Source: JAFDVL01 sp964631865
GTDB lineage: Bacteria; Acidobacteriota; Blastocatellia; RBC074
Direction: 5' to 3'
Assembly (NCBI GenBank): GCA_964631865.1
Contig: CAZWAK010000001.1
Location: 1-64,000 of the forward strand
DNA: 64,000 nt
The first letter of the stretch is position 1, and each line of letters opens with the position of its first letter. The position numbers and the translations under genes are program-made. Positions 26,774 to 35,974 of the stretch are shown in pieces. The notes beneath the pieces were generated by a model, which worked only from the letters and a program-made list of their open reading frames with translations, did no database searches and had not been told where the DNA came from.

Positions 26774-26799
26774 CAAAAAAGCCCGCTGTGACGCGGGCT
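26774..26799 (-). terminator. Rho-independent terminator of the sigma-1/CHAT-1 operon
   Basis: AGCCCGC (26780-26786) and GCGGGCT (26793-26799) form a perfect stem with a 6-nt loop. On the minus strand it is followed by TTTTTTG, so it ends transcripts coming from the CHAT gene at 26925; on the plus strand it lacks a T-run but may still block miaA read-through. Confidence 0.85.
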
Positions 26800-26924
26800 A
26801 AATCGTGTGTGGTGATGGCTTGATTGGGTTCGCACTGCTCCAGCAAAGTAGATGAACGGATGTGCTTCGGCACCTTCTCTCCTCCGTTGAGATAAGACCC
26901 GTCGCGCAAAACCTTTCAGCGCGC

Positions 26925-29900
26925 TTAGCGTTGCCCGTCCAGATTCGCCCATTCGCCCGACGAAATGAAGCTGGCCCAATAATAGGGATGTTGGCGGCGT
27001 TTCTGTTGCAACAGCTTCAATTGCACCTGGCGCAACGCTTCGCTGCGGCCTAGGCCTTGTTGCAAGCCGGTGTAATAAATGGTCATCCATTCGCGCGTCG
27101 CGGTGTCATCCACTTTCCACAAACTCATCACTTGCGTTTGTGCGCCGGCCAACATCAACGCGCGCCGCAAACCATAAACGCCTTCGCCGTTTTTCACTTC
27201 GCCGATGCCGGTTTCGCAGGCCGACAGCACAACCAATTTCGTGCCCCAGAGATTCAGCCCGGCAGCTTCGCGCGCCGTCAGCACGCCGTTGTCGCCTTCG
27301 CTGCGATGTTGGTTGAAGCCCGCCAGAATCAGCCCCGAACGCAAGAGCGGGTCGGGAATTTGCACGCTGCGCGCGTCACCATTGACCTGTGCATCTTCGA
27401 GGAAAAAGCCGTGCGTGGCGACGTGCAAAATGCTCGGCGCGTTGATTTGTTGGAGCACGGCTTTGGTAGCCTTTTCGCGCACGTAGACAGTAGATTCCGG
27501 CAACAAAGCTTTGATGGCCTCAGCTTCTTTGCCCGTCTCGAACAACCGCTCCGCGTTCAATTTGCTGAAGTCATCGCCGCTTCCGCGCAGACGGGGCAAC
27601 GGCGTTTTCGGTGACGTCGAACGGCGACCTCTGCCACGCTTCGCCAACGTCATCGGAGTCGCTTTGCCGTTCAGGTCAAAGTCAGGATCGGCCAAAATCA
27701 GCGGGGCGTTATTTTTTGTGCGGGCGACCTGCAACCGCAACAGATCGCGCCCGCTGGTCAAATAACTGATCGTATAGCGTTCGATCAAATACTGATCCTG
27801 CTCGTTGACCAACGCGGCGAAGGGCAGCAAGTTCAGCTTCCCGTCCGGCGAAATCAGCAGATGCGGCACATTAGCCAGGAACGGGCGCAAGGGCTGCATC
27901 ACCTTTTCATCCACATTGCGTGCAAGCTGGCGCACATCGGCGCGCGTTTCATCCCGCAAAGCCTGGCGCAAGGCTTCGATAGCCTGGTCAATCGGGGCCG
28001 CTTCGCCCAAATCTTTCCACCGAATCGTGCCGTCCGCATTCAGCACGTACGCGAGATAGTGCGTCGGCGCAGCGGATTGCTTGCTGAATTGGCACGGCTG
28101 GTAGGCGGCGAATTCGATCAGGCTGGTTTTCGGCGGCAAGGCGGCTTGAATCGCGGACAACGTGATCGGTTGTGCATCCGAAGCAAACTCGGCACTGCGA
28201 CGACAAAGGTCAGCTTCCAAGGTGTCTATTTCGCCTTCGAGGCGCTTGAGTTGCGCGCGATACTGTTCCGGCTTTTCTCCGAGCAAGCCGCCAAAGGTTA
28301 AGTTGGCGAGGTGCGTACGTGCCGTCAGCAAACGATCAAACAGCTTTTGTTGTTCGCTGTCGGCGTGTTGCCGAAATGTAGCCACCGTATTAGACATGGC
28401 GTCCAAACTGCGTCCCTTGCTGCGGAACAACGCCGTCAAGGCAACCTTAGCGGCCTCTGGATTCTCCGCCAGGTTCCAGGCGTGCAAGCCCAGCGTCTGA
28501 TTCACCGCCTGCGTGAACAATGACAGATAGGTCTGTTTTTGCCGCTCGCAACCCACTAACAAGTTGCGTCGCAAATTCGTTTCGTTGATTTCGTTCGCCT
28601 GTGCTTGATAAAGCAAGGCCTGTTGGCCATCGCCGATTTCCTGATAGAGCGAGGCCAGCATGCCGAGCGTTTCGGCGACTTCAGGATGATGTTCGCCCGC
28701 CAGTTTGCGGCGCAGCCTCAAGGCGTCCTGAAAAAACGTCGCCGCTTTCGCGTAGTCCCGATTTTTTTGCGCGGTGTATGCCAAACCACTTAGAGAATAA
28801 GCGACGCTGACATGCTCCTCGCTCTTCGTTCCCTTCAGCAACGCAAGTCCCTGCGCATAATGATTTTCGGCTTTCACGGTTTCGCCTTTGCGATAATACA
28901 CGTCCGCCAGACGATTCAGCGCTACCACCACTTCCGGGTGCGTGGGAGAAAAGATTCGTTTCCGCATTTCCAACGCGCGCAACCAATAGGTCTCGGCTTT
29001 GGCGTCATTGCCCTTGCGATAATACAAGCCGCCCAGATTGCCCAGCACGATTGGCAGCAAGGTCTTGAGGTCTTCGCTTGGCTTGGTTTCCGCTTCTAAG
29101 GCGCTCAAGACTTCCAGCCAAAGTTTTTCCGCCTGGTCATAATCGCCCCATTCAAACTGGATGAGCGCGATGCCGTTCTTCGGCCCCAGGGCACTTTTGC
29201 TGCCCAGCGTTTCCCACATTGTCTGCGCCTGACGATAGTGGTTTTCGGCGTGGACATAATTCCCAGCGCGATACAGAAACGTAGCGAGGTTATTCGTAGA
29301 GATGGCCGCGCCGTTGGCGTCGGAGGCTTTTTGTTGCGTCGCCAGAATCTGCCGCATGATGGCCTCCGCCCTGGCGAAGTCGCCCTTTTGCGTGTAGACG
29401 TCCGCCAGATCGTTGAGCGGCACAATCGTCGCGTACACATCCTTGCCGTAGGCGATTTCCCACAAAGTTAGTTCGCGCTGCAAAATCGGTTCGGCGGCAT
29501 TGAAATTACCGTTGAGCAAATACCGCTTGGCGATATTCCGCGCCATCCCGATGTACCACCCGATCACATTGAGGGGCATGGTCTTCAGCGCCCCCGCATC
29601 TTGCGCCGTCGGGCCGAATTGCCGTTCCAGGGTGGCCCAGGTCTGTTCTTGCGCCGCAATGGCTTCGGGGTTCTTTTTTTGCCCGGCCCATTCCAGCATC
29701 GCCACGTAGGACTTGAAGGCCGCGGCAACTGCCGTGTCTGCCGCTGTCGCCGGACGCAGCGCGTGCAGCGTGAGCGTGTATGCGCCGGGCTTCGTGTTGG
29801 CTTCAATCGGGCGCACGACGAGTTGATATGGCCCGGTCGTCTCCGCGACGACAGACGCAAATTCCTGCCCTTTGTCGAGCTTACTGCTGCTGTTCGCTTT

Positions 29901-30140
29901 CAGCAGTCGGTTCTGGTCGGGACTGAAGAGCAGAATTTCGACGTTGATGCCGCGTTGTTCGACGACGAAGTTGAGAAACTGTTGTGCGCCGAGTGTGAGC
30001 GGGTACGAATGCGATTGCCCGCTTGCCAATTCGCGCTGCAACGGCTTGCCGAGTTCCAGCGGCGGCGCATCCTGGGCGTAGACGAGACCGGTCGAAACGA
30101 TCAAGAGAAAAAATAAGCGAGAGACAGAAGCAGCAAACAT
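26925..30140 (-). CDS. Exported TPR-CHAT protease-like protein (CHAT-1)
   Basis: 1071 residues. A signal peptide (LFFLLIVSTGLVYAQ) is followed by a beta-rich domain (about 30-130; ASGQSHSYPLTLGAQQFLNF), TPR repeats (about 170-520; units like LAGVYRKGNDAKAETYWLRALEMR), a helical linker and a C-terminal CHAT domain (about 690-1071). The caspase-like dyad is intact: His910 in HVATHGFF and Cys975 in LSACETG. CHAT proteins are cysteine peptidases of clan CD. It is last in an operon after an ECF sigma factor (31245) and a membrane anti-sigma-like gene (30180), 39 nt downstream of the latter, and has a paralogue at 41678. The predicted export places it where it could act on the periplasmic part of the anti-sigma protein (inference). 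Confidence 0.9.
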   Translation of the reverse strand: MFAASVSRLFFLLIVSTGLVYAQDAPPLELGKPLQRELASGQSHSYPLTLGAQQFLNFVVEQRGINVEILLFSPDQNRLLKANSSSKLDKGQEFASVVAETTGPYQLVVRPIEANTKPGAYTLTLHALRPATAADTAVAAAFKSYVAMLEWAGQKKNPEAIAAQEQTWATLERQFGPTAQDAGALKTMPLNVIGWYIGMARNIAKRYLLNGNFNAAEPILQRELTLWEIAYGKDVYATIVPLNDLADVYTQKGDFARAEAIMRQILATQQKASDANGAAISTNNLATFLYRAGNYVHAENHYRQAQTMWETLGSKSALGPKNGIALIQFEWGDYDQAEKLWLEVLSALEAETKPSEDLKTLLPIVLGNLGGLYYRKGNDAKAETYWLRALEMRKRIFSPTHPEVVVALNRLADVYYRKGETVKAENHYAQGLALLKGTKSEEHVSVAYSLSGLAYTAQKNRDYAKAATFFQDALRLRRKLAGEHHPEVAETLGMLASLYQEIGDGQQALLYQAQANEINETNLRRNLLVGCERQKQTYLSLFTQAVNQTLGLHAWNLAENPEAAKVALTALFRSKGRSLDAMSNTVATFRQHADSEQQKLFDRLLTARTHLANLTFGGLLGEKPEQYRAQLKRLEGEIDTLEADLCRRSAEFASDAQPITLSAIQAALPPKTSLIEFAAYQPCQFSKQSAAPTHYLAYVLNADGTIRWKDLGEAAPIDQAIEALRQALRDETRADVRQLARNVDEKVMQPLRPFLANVPHLLISPDGKLNLLPFAALVNEQDQYLIERYTISYLTSGRDLLRLQVARTKNNAPLILADPDFDLNGKATPMTLAKRGRGRRSTSPKTPLPRLRGSGDDFSKLNAERLFETGKEAEAIKALLPESTVYVREKATKAVLQQINAPSILHVATHGFFLEDAQVNGDARSVQIPDPLLRSGLILAGFNQHRSEGDNGVLTAREAAGLNLWGTKLVVLSACETGIGEVKNGEGVYGLRRALMLAGAQTQVMSLWKVDDTATREWMTIYYTGLQQGLGRSEALRQVQLKLLQQKRRQHPYYWASFISSGEWANLDGQR

Positions 30141-30179
30141 AGCGATGACTCCAGTGAAATTGGTTGGCTTGATTGCTTG

Positions 30180-31202
30180 TTACGGCTTGACGACTTTGAA
30201 GAAATATCGGCGCAAGTCCTCGACTTGCCCATCGGCGGCGATGCCTTTGAGTTGCACGAGATGGCTGCCCGACGGCAACAACTTCGCGCGCACTTTTACA
30301 TCCACAATGCGCGTAGCGCCATTGGCTCTGGCCTTGAGCTGGCCGCTTTTCCAGCGCGGTTGCCCGTCCGGCGTGAGCAATTCGACTTGATACGTTTCGA
30401 CATCATCTTCCGTTGTGACGAGTTGCAGCACAGCATAATCCGTGTCCGTTGCCAGCGTCACTTCGAGCGGTTTCAGGCTGCGCGTTTGCGGCAGCAATTC
30501 GACGTGCTGAAAATGCAGCGGCGCAACGGCCACGCGCGCTTGCGCTTGCCGAGCCAGCAGTTTCTGTTGGCGTTTGAGTTGTTGTAATTGTTGCTCGGTG
30601 CGATTGAGTTCGTCAGTCAGTTGCTCAATTTTTTGGGCGTTTGCATTCGTCTGGGGATCAAGTTGCGGAAGCAATGCCGGTTCCATTGGTTGCACGATGG
30701 CGATTTCGCTGGACGGAGCCGTGATCTGCCGATGCAGCCGCTGAATTTCCGTGAGCAACCAGCCGCTCGCCAGCAAAAATACGGACGCGGTCGCCGCCAG
30801 CCCCCATTGCAACGACGACGGCGGCAAGGCAAACCAGGCACGCACAGACTGCCACCAGGAAACATCTTCGCGCGCCGCACGTTTTACCGGCACGGCGGGC
30901 GTGGCTTCCCAGGCTGGGGCGGCGATGAATTGTTCTGCCGCAAAGACTTGGAATGAACGAGCAAAATTCACTTTTTCCCGCCGCCGCGCCGATGCCAGGT
31001 AGTACAACTCAAACTGCCCAAATTCGACGCTCGATAACTCGCCGCGCACGTAAGCATCCACCAAATCGTTCTCGATGGCTTCTAACCGCTCGCCAAAGGC
31101 ATCATCCGTGAAGCTCAGTTCATCACAGGTTTCGGTATCCGCCGCCGATAAACTCCCGAGCAGATACCCGCGCAATATTTTGTCATCATAAGAGGGTTTC
31201 AT
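30180..31202 (-). CDS. Membrane anti-sigma-like protein with coiled coil (anti-sigma-1)
   Basis: 340 residues, single-pass. The N-terminal cytoplasmic part (about 1-120; ILRGYLLGSLSAADTE ... ELIENDL-type helices) looks like an anti-sigma domain of the kind seen beside ECF factors but lacks the H-x3-C-x2-C zinc motif. A membrane helix follows at about 131-151 (LQWGLAATASVFLLASGWLL), then a glutamine-rich coiled coil (about 187-222) and a 110-residue beta domain (about 228-340). The sigma-2/anti-sigma-2 pair has the same order of parts. It lies 42 nt after the sigma gene and 39 nt before CHAT-1, so all three are probably cotranscribed. Confidence 0.7.
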   Translation of the reverse strand: MKPSYDDKILRGYLLGSLSAADTETCDELSFTDDAFGERLEAIENDLVDAYVRGELSSVEFGQFELYYLASARRREKVNFARSFQVFAAEQFIAAPAWEATPAVPVKRAAREDVSWWQSVRAWFALPPSSLQWGLAATASVFLLASGWLLTEIQRLHRQITAPSSEIAIVQPMEPALLPQLDPQTNANAQKIEQLTDELNRTEQQLQQLKRQQKLLARQAQARVAVAPLHFQHVELLPQTRSLKPLEVTLATDTDYAVLQLVTTEDDVETYQVELLTPDGQPRWKSGQLKARANGATRIVDVKVRAKLLPSGSHLVQLKGIAADGQVEDLRRYFFKVVKP

Positions 31203-31244
31203 AGAGTTACATCCACTGGCATAAGCGCAAAGCGGAAAAACCTT

Positions 31245-31898
31245 TCAGCATAAACATTCCCTCATACAATTTCGGAGTTTGTCGCGCACGCGGGAGGCCT
31301 TAATCATCAACGCATTCGCCGTCATCCCGCGTTCCGCCGCCAACGCTTTGCGGTTCTCCCGTTTCGCGCGCTGTTCGCCGTAGTAATACCGCACGATCAA
31401 CTCCCGCTCCTCCGCCGCCAATTTGGCAAAACAGTTTTCCAGGCATTCCAGGCGGCGCTCCTGCACTTCCTGGGCTTCGGTGAGGCCTGCCGTGACGCGC
31501 GGGTCTTCGACCGGTTGGAGCGCAACGGGCAAAGCGTCCAACTCGTCGTGTTCGGGGCGACGCAGATATTCGTGCCAGACAAAACGCGCCGTGTTGTAGC
31601 AAATCTTCGCCGGTTCGGCGTCCAGTTCTTTGCGGTTTTGATCGAGCCACTTCATCACGCGCGTGAGTGTTTCATCGGCCAGTTCATCAGGGTATGGGCA
31701 ATTTTTACGGTCAAAAAACGTGACGAGCCGCTGGCGCATTTCTTCGTACTTTTGCCCCTGCGAGTCCACGCCGCCGTCGAGCCAATGCAACAAGCGCCGC
31801 AACGAATCGGGCGTAGCCGTCCACTGCCGGGGTTGGGTTTCCAATCCAATTTGGTAATTGAGTACTTCTTGCACTGTTCGCCTGCCTTTCCAGGACAA
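31245..31898 (-). CDS. ECF-type RNA polymerase sigma factor (sigma-1)
   Basis: 217 residues in the open frame. A region-2-like part (YPDELADETLTRVMKWLDQNRKEL ... ICYNTARFVWHEYLRR) is followed by a clear region 4 (CFAKLAAEERELIVRYYYGEQRAKRENRKALAAERGMTANAL split over about 155-205). Start is uncertain: the frame opens with TTG at 31898; a GTG at 31874 is a good alternative. The protein is a divergent ECF member. A 27-codon frame with a strong ribosome site and a perfect hairpin lie in its leader. Confidence 0.85.
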   Translation of the reverse strand: MSWKGRRTVQEVLNYQIGLETQPRQWTATPDSLRRLLHWLDGGVDSQGQKYEEMRQRLVTFFDRKNCPYPDELADETLTRVMKWLDQNRKELDAEPAKICYNTARFVWHEYLRRPEHDELDALPVALQPVEDPRVTAGLTEAQEVQERRLECLENCFAKLAAEERELIVRYYYGEQRAKRENRKALAAERGMTANALMIKASRVRDKLRNCMRECLC

Positions 31899-31913
31899 AC
31901 CACTTTTCGTTAT

Positions 31914-31944
31914 CGAAATAGCCGTCCCAGTGCTGGCTATTTCG
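31914..31944 (-). promoter_or_regulatory. Leader hairpin before sigma-1
   Basis: CGAAATAGCC (31914-31923) and GGCTATTTCG (31935-31944) are perfect 10-bp inverted repeats with an 11-nt loop, 16 nt before the earliest sigma-1 start. It could be an operator or an attenuator between the small upstream frame and the sigma gene. Most of the 332-nt gap 31899-32230 is taken by this hairpin and the small frame. Confidence 0.5.
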
Positions 31945-31968
31945 GACTCTGCGCGGCAAGTGCTGCTG

Positions 31969-32052
31969 CTAAGCCTGTCTCACCTTGAGCAGGACTGTGC
32001 CCCTCGGCCTCAGCCTCATTTCAGGTGCAAATTGTGCCGATAAGACAGCCAT
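31969..32052 (-). CDS. Possible 27-residue leader peptide upstream of sigma-1
   Basis: ATG at 32050-32052, preceded at 6-nt spacing by GAGGAAG, opens 27 codons ending in TAG. The peptide starts MAVLSAQFAPEMRLRPRG and is basic. I know no family. Its strong ribosome site, while the sigma gene itself lacks a clear one, and the hairpin right after its stop suggest either a translated leader or a small protein. It may also be chance. Confidence 0.35.
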   Translation of the reverse strand: MAVLSAQFAPEMRLRPRGTVLLKVRQA

Positions 32053-32230
32053 AAAATCTTCCTCACTGGCGTAGGCGCTTTTTGCAGACGGAATGTGACA
32101 TGAAAAATGCACGCGCCGAGAAAAGGCTGTGGCAACGGGCTTTTGGCAGGATTAAATTGGGCGAGGAGATGCGAATGGAGAGCGAGGTGAGGCAGCGCTC
32201 CCTTCCCCGCTGTGCTTCGATGGTGGACGG

Positions 32231-33484
32231 TTAGGAGTTGAGTCGCAGGCTATGCCAGGGCGTTTCTGTCAGCGGCTTCCCTGACGGGTCGAGCGCCCGC
32301 ACACGCCAGCGCAGCGGCTTGCTGGCGGCCTTGTCTTTCAGCCACGCCGGGGCGCGATAGGTTCCAACCCCGGCAGGCAAGAGAGCCATTAACAGCGGCC
32401 TCCCCAGCAGGTCTTCGACTTCCAAACGATAAAATGCCGCGCGCTCCATCTCCGCCCAATGGAAGCGGAGAAGCTCTTCGGGCGCGATGACCGCGTTGTC
32501 CGTCGGCAGCAGCAGCGTCAAGGTTCCAGCCGTTGCTGCCGCGTTGCCGCCACTGCTGACAAAGTAGCGCAGCGTGGGCAGCGGAAAGCCTGCCACCGCG
32601 CCGTTGTGCAGCACGCCCGGCCCACCCACGTTGAGTAGATTCGCGTCGCCGTCTTTGTCATCGGTGGCTTCGATGCGCAGCAAAATTTGATAGGCTCCAG
32701 TGGCGACGTTCGGCAGACGCGCAACCTCCGGCCCCGGCAAGGTGAATTTTCCGGTGGGCGGCAAATGGTAATTGAAGGTGCCGATTTGCGCGTACCGCTG
32801 CTGTGTGCCGCGCTCTTCCAGTGGCAGCGTGGCTTCGGTCAATAGATCGCGTTCCGTCGGCAATTCATCGCCCGGCTTGACAACTTCCCAACGACCTTTG
32901 AGCCGCCCTGTGCCGTTGTAGCTGATCTCCGCTTTGATCGCGGGCAACGACGCGCCGGGATTCACCATCAGCACCGCCTGATTGTCCGCGAACGACAGCT
33001 TCACATCAGTCAACGCCAGCGGTGTACGTGCGCCGCCGCTGCCCATGCGGCACGTGACGGCGACATATTCATCGCGCCCACTGTTCGTGCTGACAAAGCG
33101 CCGCACATAAAAGTAACTCGAATTCGCGCCTTCTTGTGCCGCTTGATACGCGCGCCGTGCCACCGAATTCGGAATCGTCATCACGTCCGTGAAACCGTTG
33201 TTCGCGCTGCGCGTGGAGAAATCAAAGCGGGCGGGCACGCTGCCCCAAATCGTCGTCGGATTGCATTTGAAGCCGATGTCCGGTGTCGCGGGGATTAATT
33301 CACCGCACCAGGAGCCTTCCGCCGGTCGTTGATTGCGCAGCGGCCCAAACGTCAGCAACACGACCGACGCCCCGTTGGCATTGACGTTGACCCCGTTCGG
33401 GCTGACGCGGATGCTTGGCTGTTGTGCCGTGCTCGGCGACAACAAGGCGAAGAACGCAAGTGTGATGAAGAAAAGTTTTTTCAT
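32231..33484 (-). CDS. Exported protein of unknown function with fibronectin/Ig-like end
   Basis: 417 residues from the ATG at 33484, which opens a signal peptide (LFFITLAFFALLSPSTAQ); the frame is open 40 codons upstream through a repeat and was trimmed. I do not recognise the N-terminal half, which is beta-rich and has two cysteines near WCGELIPATPDIGFKC. The last 100 residues (LLLPTDNAVIAPEELLRFHWAEMERAAFYRLEV ... LRWRVRALDPSGKPL) resemble a fibronectin-III/Ig-like fold. It lies downstream of the barrel protein gene at 33681, separated by a REP-like repeat, and is probably secreted or surface attached. Confidence 0.65.
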   Translation of the reverse strand: MKKLFFITLAFFALLSPSTAQQPSIRVSPNGVNVNANGASVVLLTFGPLRNQRPAEGSWCGELIPATPDIGFKCNPTTIWGSVPARFDFSTRSANNGFTDVMTIPNSVARRAYQAAQEGANSSYFYVRRFVSTNSGRDEYVAVTCRMGSGGARTPLALTDVKLSFADNQAVLMVNPGASLPAIKAEISYNGTGRLKGRWEVVKPGDELPTERDLLTEATLPLEERGTQQRYAQIGTFNYHLPPTGKFTLPGPEVARLPNVATGAYQILLRIEATDDKDGDANLLNVGGPGVLHNGAVAGFPLPTLRYFVSSGGNAAATAGTLTLLLPTDNAVIAPEELLRFHWAEMERAAFYRLEVEDLLGRPLLMALLPAGVGTYRAPAWLKDKAASKPLRWRVRALDPSGKPLTETPWHSLRLNS

Positions 33485-33526
33485 CTCAACCTCTTGTACA
33501 GCCAATCCAATTAGGCTGTTTTGAAA

Positions 33527-33673
33527 GTCCCGGAGGGACGGGATGTTTATAGTTGCTGTTTGATGGAAGGGCGTTTTAGCTCCGTCAGGAGCGGCATCTA
33601 TCACATTCCGCTCCTGACGGAGCTAGGGAATAGACGCCTCGCACAAACTATAAACATTCCGCGCTCCTGGCGC
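33527..33673. repeat. REP-like palindromic repeat cluster
   Basis: GTCCC-GGA-GGGAC (33527-33539) is followed by GGATGTTTATAG; then AGCTCCGTCAGGAGCGG (33578-33594) and CCGCTCCTGACGGAGCT (33608-33624) form a 17-bp perfect inverted repeat, and CTATAAACATTCCGCGCTCCTGGCGC follows (split, 33648-33673), which resembles the inverse of the first unit. It fills the gap between the barrel gene and its downstream neighbour. Elements of this TTTATAG/GCTCC type occur as dispersed repeats in several phyla. Confidence 0.85.
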
Positions 33674-33680
33674 TCACTAT

Positions 33681-35891
33681 CTATGAAAACGTAAAACTCA
33701 GCCCCGTGTTCAGTGTGCGGCTGCGCGTCCGATTGTTGAGGCCGAACAGCGCGTCGAACGCCCGTGAATATTGGTTGGCGTAGCGAATGTAAAACTGTGC
33801 CTGCACTTTGCGCGGCTCGCTCTTGCCCCAACCAAAGCTGTGCGCCCATTGCAAATCGTAGCCGATGTTTCTGCCATTGCTCGTCAGCGACAAATCGCCC
33901 AACGAACGCGACAATGTGTCCGACATTGTGAGCGTGAACACCGAATCCTTCGTCATCCGCCACGTCATCAAGCTCGTCAATCGCAGCGTGCGATCATTGC
34001 GCTCTTTGTCCTTGTTGGCATTGGTGTCGCGGCTCTGCAAATGCTCGTGGCTGAGTTCAACCGTCACATCCAACGATTTCGTCGGCGTGAGTCCGAGCGT
34101 GAAACCATGTACGCCGTTCCTGAGCGTGGCGATACTGTTATCGGAGTGATTGTCTTGCCACGTGTCGTTGAAGCGATAACCTACGCGCCACTTGTCTTTT
34201 TGCCATTCGGTCGTGAGCGTTTGATTGGTGCTGATTTGATTGGGAAGCTGCGGCAAGCGAAAGTCCGCATTCGTCGGTAACACGGGGGCGAATTGATGCG
34301 TGCGGTCATAGCTGTACGACACGCGCGGCAACCACGTTTTCGGCTTCGTCGCATCGCCCCACAACGTTGTCAGCGGCACACCGATGAGGAAATCGTTGCG
34401 TCGCGTAAACGATTTGAGCAGCGACGCGAGATTGTCCAGATTGTCGTGGAAGTTGAAGTTCGTGAACGACACCGTGACGTCGCCGATGCTGCCGTTTACT
34501 TCGTATTGATGCTGCAAGCGATTGGCCTGTGTGGTCACGGCAACACTGCGAAACAACGGCGCAACGCGCTCGTGGCGATACCCAAGCGTGAGATTCGCTT
34601 TCTTTGTTTTGGTCAACGCGAAGTCACGCAACACGTCGTAGCTCGCTTCGACATAATGCGCGTTGCTCGTGTTGGCGCGCGCCGGAGCGAGGCTCGTGCC
34701 TTGTTCGAGCGAAGGGTCGCTGAGGTTATTGAAGCGGCTGCGCGCGAATCCAATGTCGGTGCGCAAGCGTTCGGATTTATTGCTCGCCTTCACGCGCAGG
34801 CCGAAGCCTTTGCTCTGTTCGGCATCAGTGATGTTGCCTTGATTGAAATTGCTGAGCGGCAGCAACGAGCCGTGCAGCACATTGGCTTCGATGCGCAAGC
34901 CGCCCGGACGTTCAGGCAGCACTTCATAACCAACCGTGCCGCTCACGACTTGATGTTTGCGACGATCCAAGCCGATGAAGTTGTTCCAACCAACGATGCT
35001 CGTGCCGTTCAGCGCGGCGACGGCGACATCGAACCGTTTGTTGATCGGCACCGCGACGGTCAGGCCGCGACTCGCAAAGCTGTCCATCAGGAAGCGATTC
35101 GAACCGAACGAGACATGCCCCATCGAAACCTGGGCTTTGCGCAGTTGGAACTGCATCAGGTAATTCGACAAATCAATGTTTGGCGCGTCGTCGCCCAATT
35201 CGCCGAAGCGCAACGCCCGTCCCGGAAAGCTTGCGCCGACGACGTCGAAGTTCGTTTGCGCATTGAACGGCCCGCGCGCGAGTTCGGTTCGCAATGATCC
35301 TTGCAACGTGACATCGGTGTAAGTCGGACGTTCTGGCCGCGTGCTTACTGGCAGATGTCGGGCGACGGGTTGGGCTTCGACATTGACCGTGAGCGTGCGT
35401 TTGACCTCTGCTTTGTCCAAGCCCCATTTGCGGCTCTTGCGTGGCGTTTCGCTCGCGGCTTCGGTGGGCGAATCAGCATTTGAATTGTTGGCAACACGAA
35501 GCGTGAAGCGCGCGATTTCCTGCCACGTCTCGCGCGGCGACACCAAGTAAACGATCACCGGACTTTCGCCCGCAGGCAGCGGGAACGCTTGCGACGCATA
35601 GCGCAATTCATTCGCCGAGACAGTGAACAGCGCCGTCATATCCGTCACGCCGAGGAACACGGTCAAGCGTCCTTCCGTTGCGGTCAACGGGCGATTGAGC
35701 TTGAGCGCAATTGGCGTTAACGGTGCGAGCGTTTGTTGCGCGGTAAAGTCCGCCGACACAGACAACGCCGGGGCTTGCGCGCGCACACGAAAGCCGATGT
35801 ACACACACGCCAGTAACAATGCGAACGCGAGGACGATCCCTGCGCGGCGCTGGAGGCTTCGGAGGCGAATTCTGATGACTAGTCTGCACAT
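33681..35891 (-). CDS. Outer-membrane beta-barrel protein of unknown function
   Basis: 736 residues. A basic N-terminus plus a hydrophobic stretch (AGIVLAFALLLACVYIGF, about 17-34) acts as a signal peptide. A beta-sandwich domain follows (about 40-140; LTPIALKLNRPLTATEGRLTVFLG), then from about 190 alternating aromatic strands to the C-terminus (RTRSRTLNTGLSFTFS), with the terminal aromatic typical of Bam substrates. I know no family. It sits within the island between the two sigma/CHAT modules and shares its strand with the Cys-rich genes. Confidence 0.65.
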   Translation of the reverse strand: MCRLVIRIRLRSLQRRAGIVLAFALLLACVYIGFRVRAQAPALSVSADFTAQQTLAPLTPIALKLNRPLTATEGRLTVFLGVTDMTALFTVSANELRYASQAFPLPAGESPVIVYLVSPRETWQEIARFTLRVANNSNADSPTEAASETPRKSRKWGLDKAEVKRTLTVNVEAQPVARHLPVSTRPERPTYTDVTLQGSLRTELARGPFNAQTNFDVVGASFPGRALRFGELGDDAPNIDLSNYLMQFQLRKAQVSMGHVSFGSNRFLMDSFASRGLTVAVPINKRFDVAVAALNGTSIVGWNNFIGLDRRKHQVVSGTVGYEVLPERPGGLRIEANVLHGSLLPLSNFNQGNITDAEQSKGFGLRVKASNKSERLRTDIGFARSRFNNLSDPSLEQGTSLAPARANTSNAHYVEASYDVLRDFALTKTKKANLTLGYRHERVAPLFRSVAVTTQANRLQHQYEVNGSIGDVTVSFTNFNFHDNLDNLASLLKSFTRRNDFLIGVPLTTLWGDATKPKTWLPRVSYSYDRTHQFAPVLPTNADFRLPQLPNQISTNQTLTTEWQKDKWRVGYRFNDTWQDNHSDNSIATLRNGVHGFTLGLTPTKSLDVTVELSHEHLQSRDTNANKDKERNDRTLRLTSLMTWRMTKDSVFTLTMSDTLSRSLGDLSLTSNGRNIGYDLQWAHSFGWGKSEPRKVQAQFYIRYANQYSRAFDALFGLNNRTRSRTLNTGLSFTFS

Positions 35892-35916
35892 ATTTCACCT
35901 CATCGTAGATTTGCGT

Positions 35917-35947
35917 GCAGCAAAGGCCGCGAGGAGGCCTTTGCTGC
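35917..35947 (-). terminator. Hairpin downstream of Cys-rich gene 1
   Basis: GCAGCAAAGGCC (35917-35928) and GGCCTTTGCTGC (35936-35947) form a perfect 12-bp stem with a 7-nt loop, between the stop at 35975 and the barrel gene start at 35891. It lacks a clear T-run, so it could be a terminator, an attenuator or an mRNA-stabilising hairpin. Confidence 0.55.
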
Positions 35948-35974
35948 GCCGACCTGCGCGGACAAACAGCTATT

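Noticed and set aside
34293..35297. 334-codon plus-strand open frame
   Set aside because: Antisense to the outer-membrane barrel gene, whose signal peptide and aromatic C-terminus are convincing.
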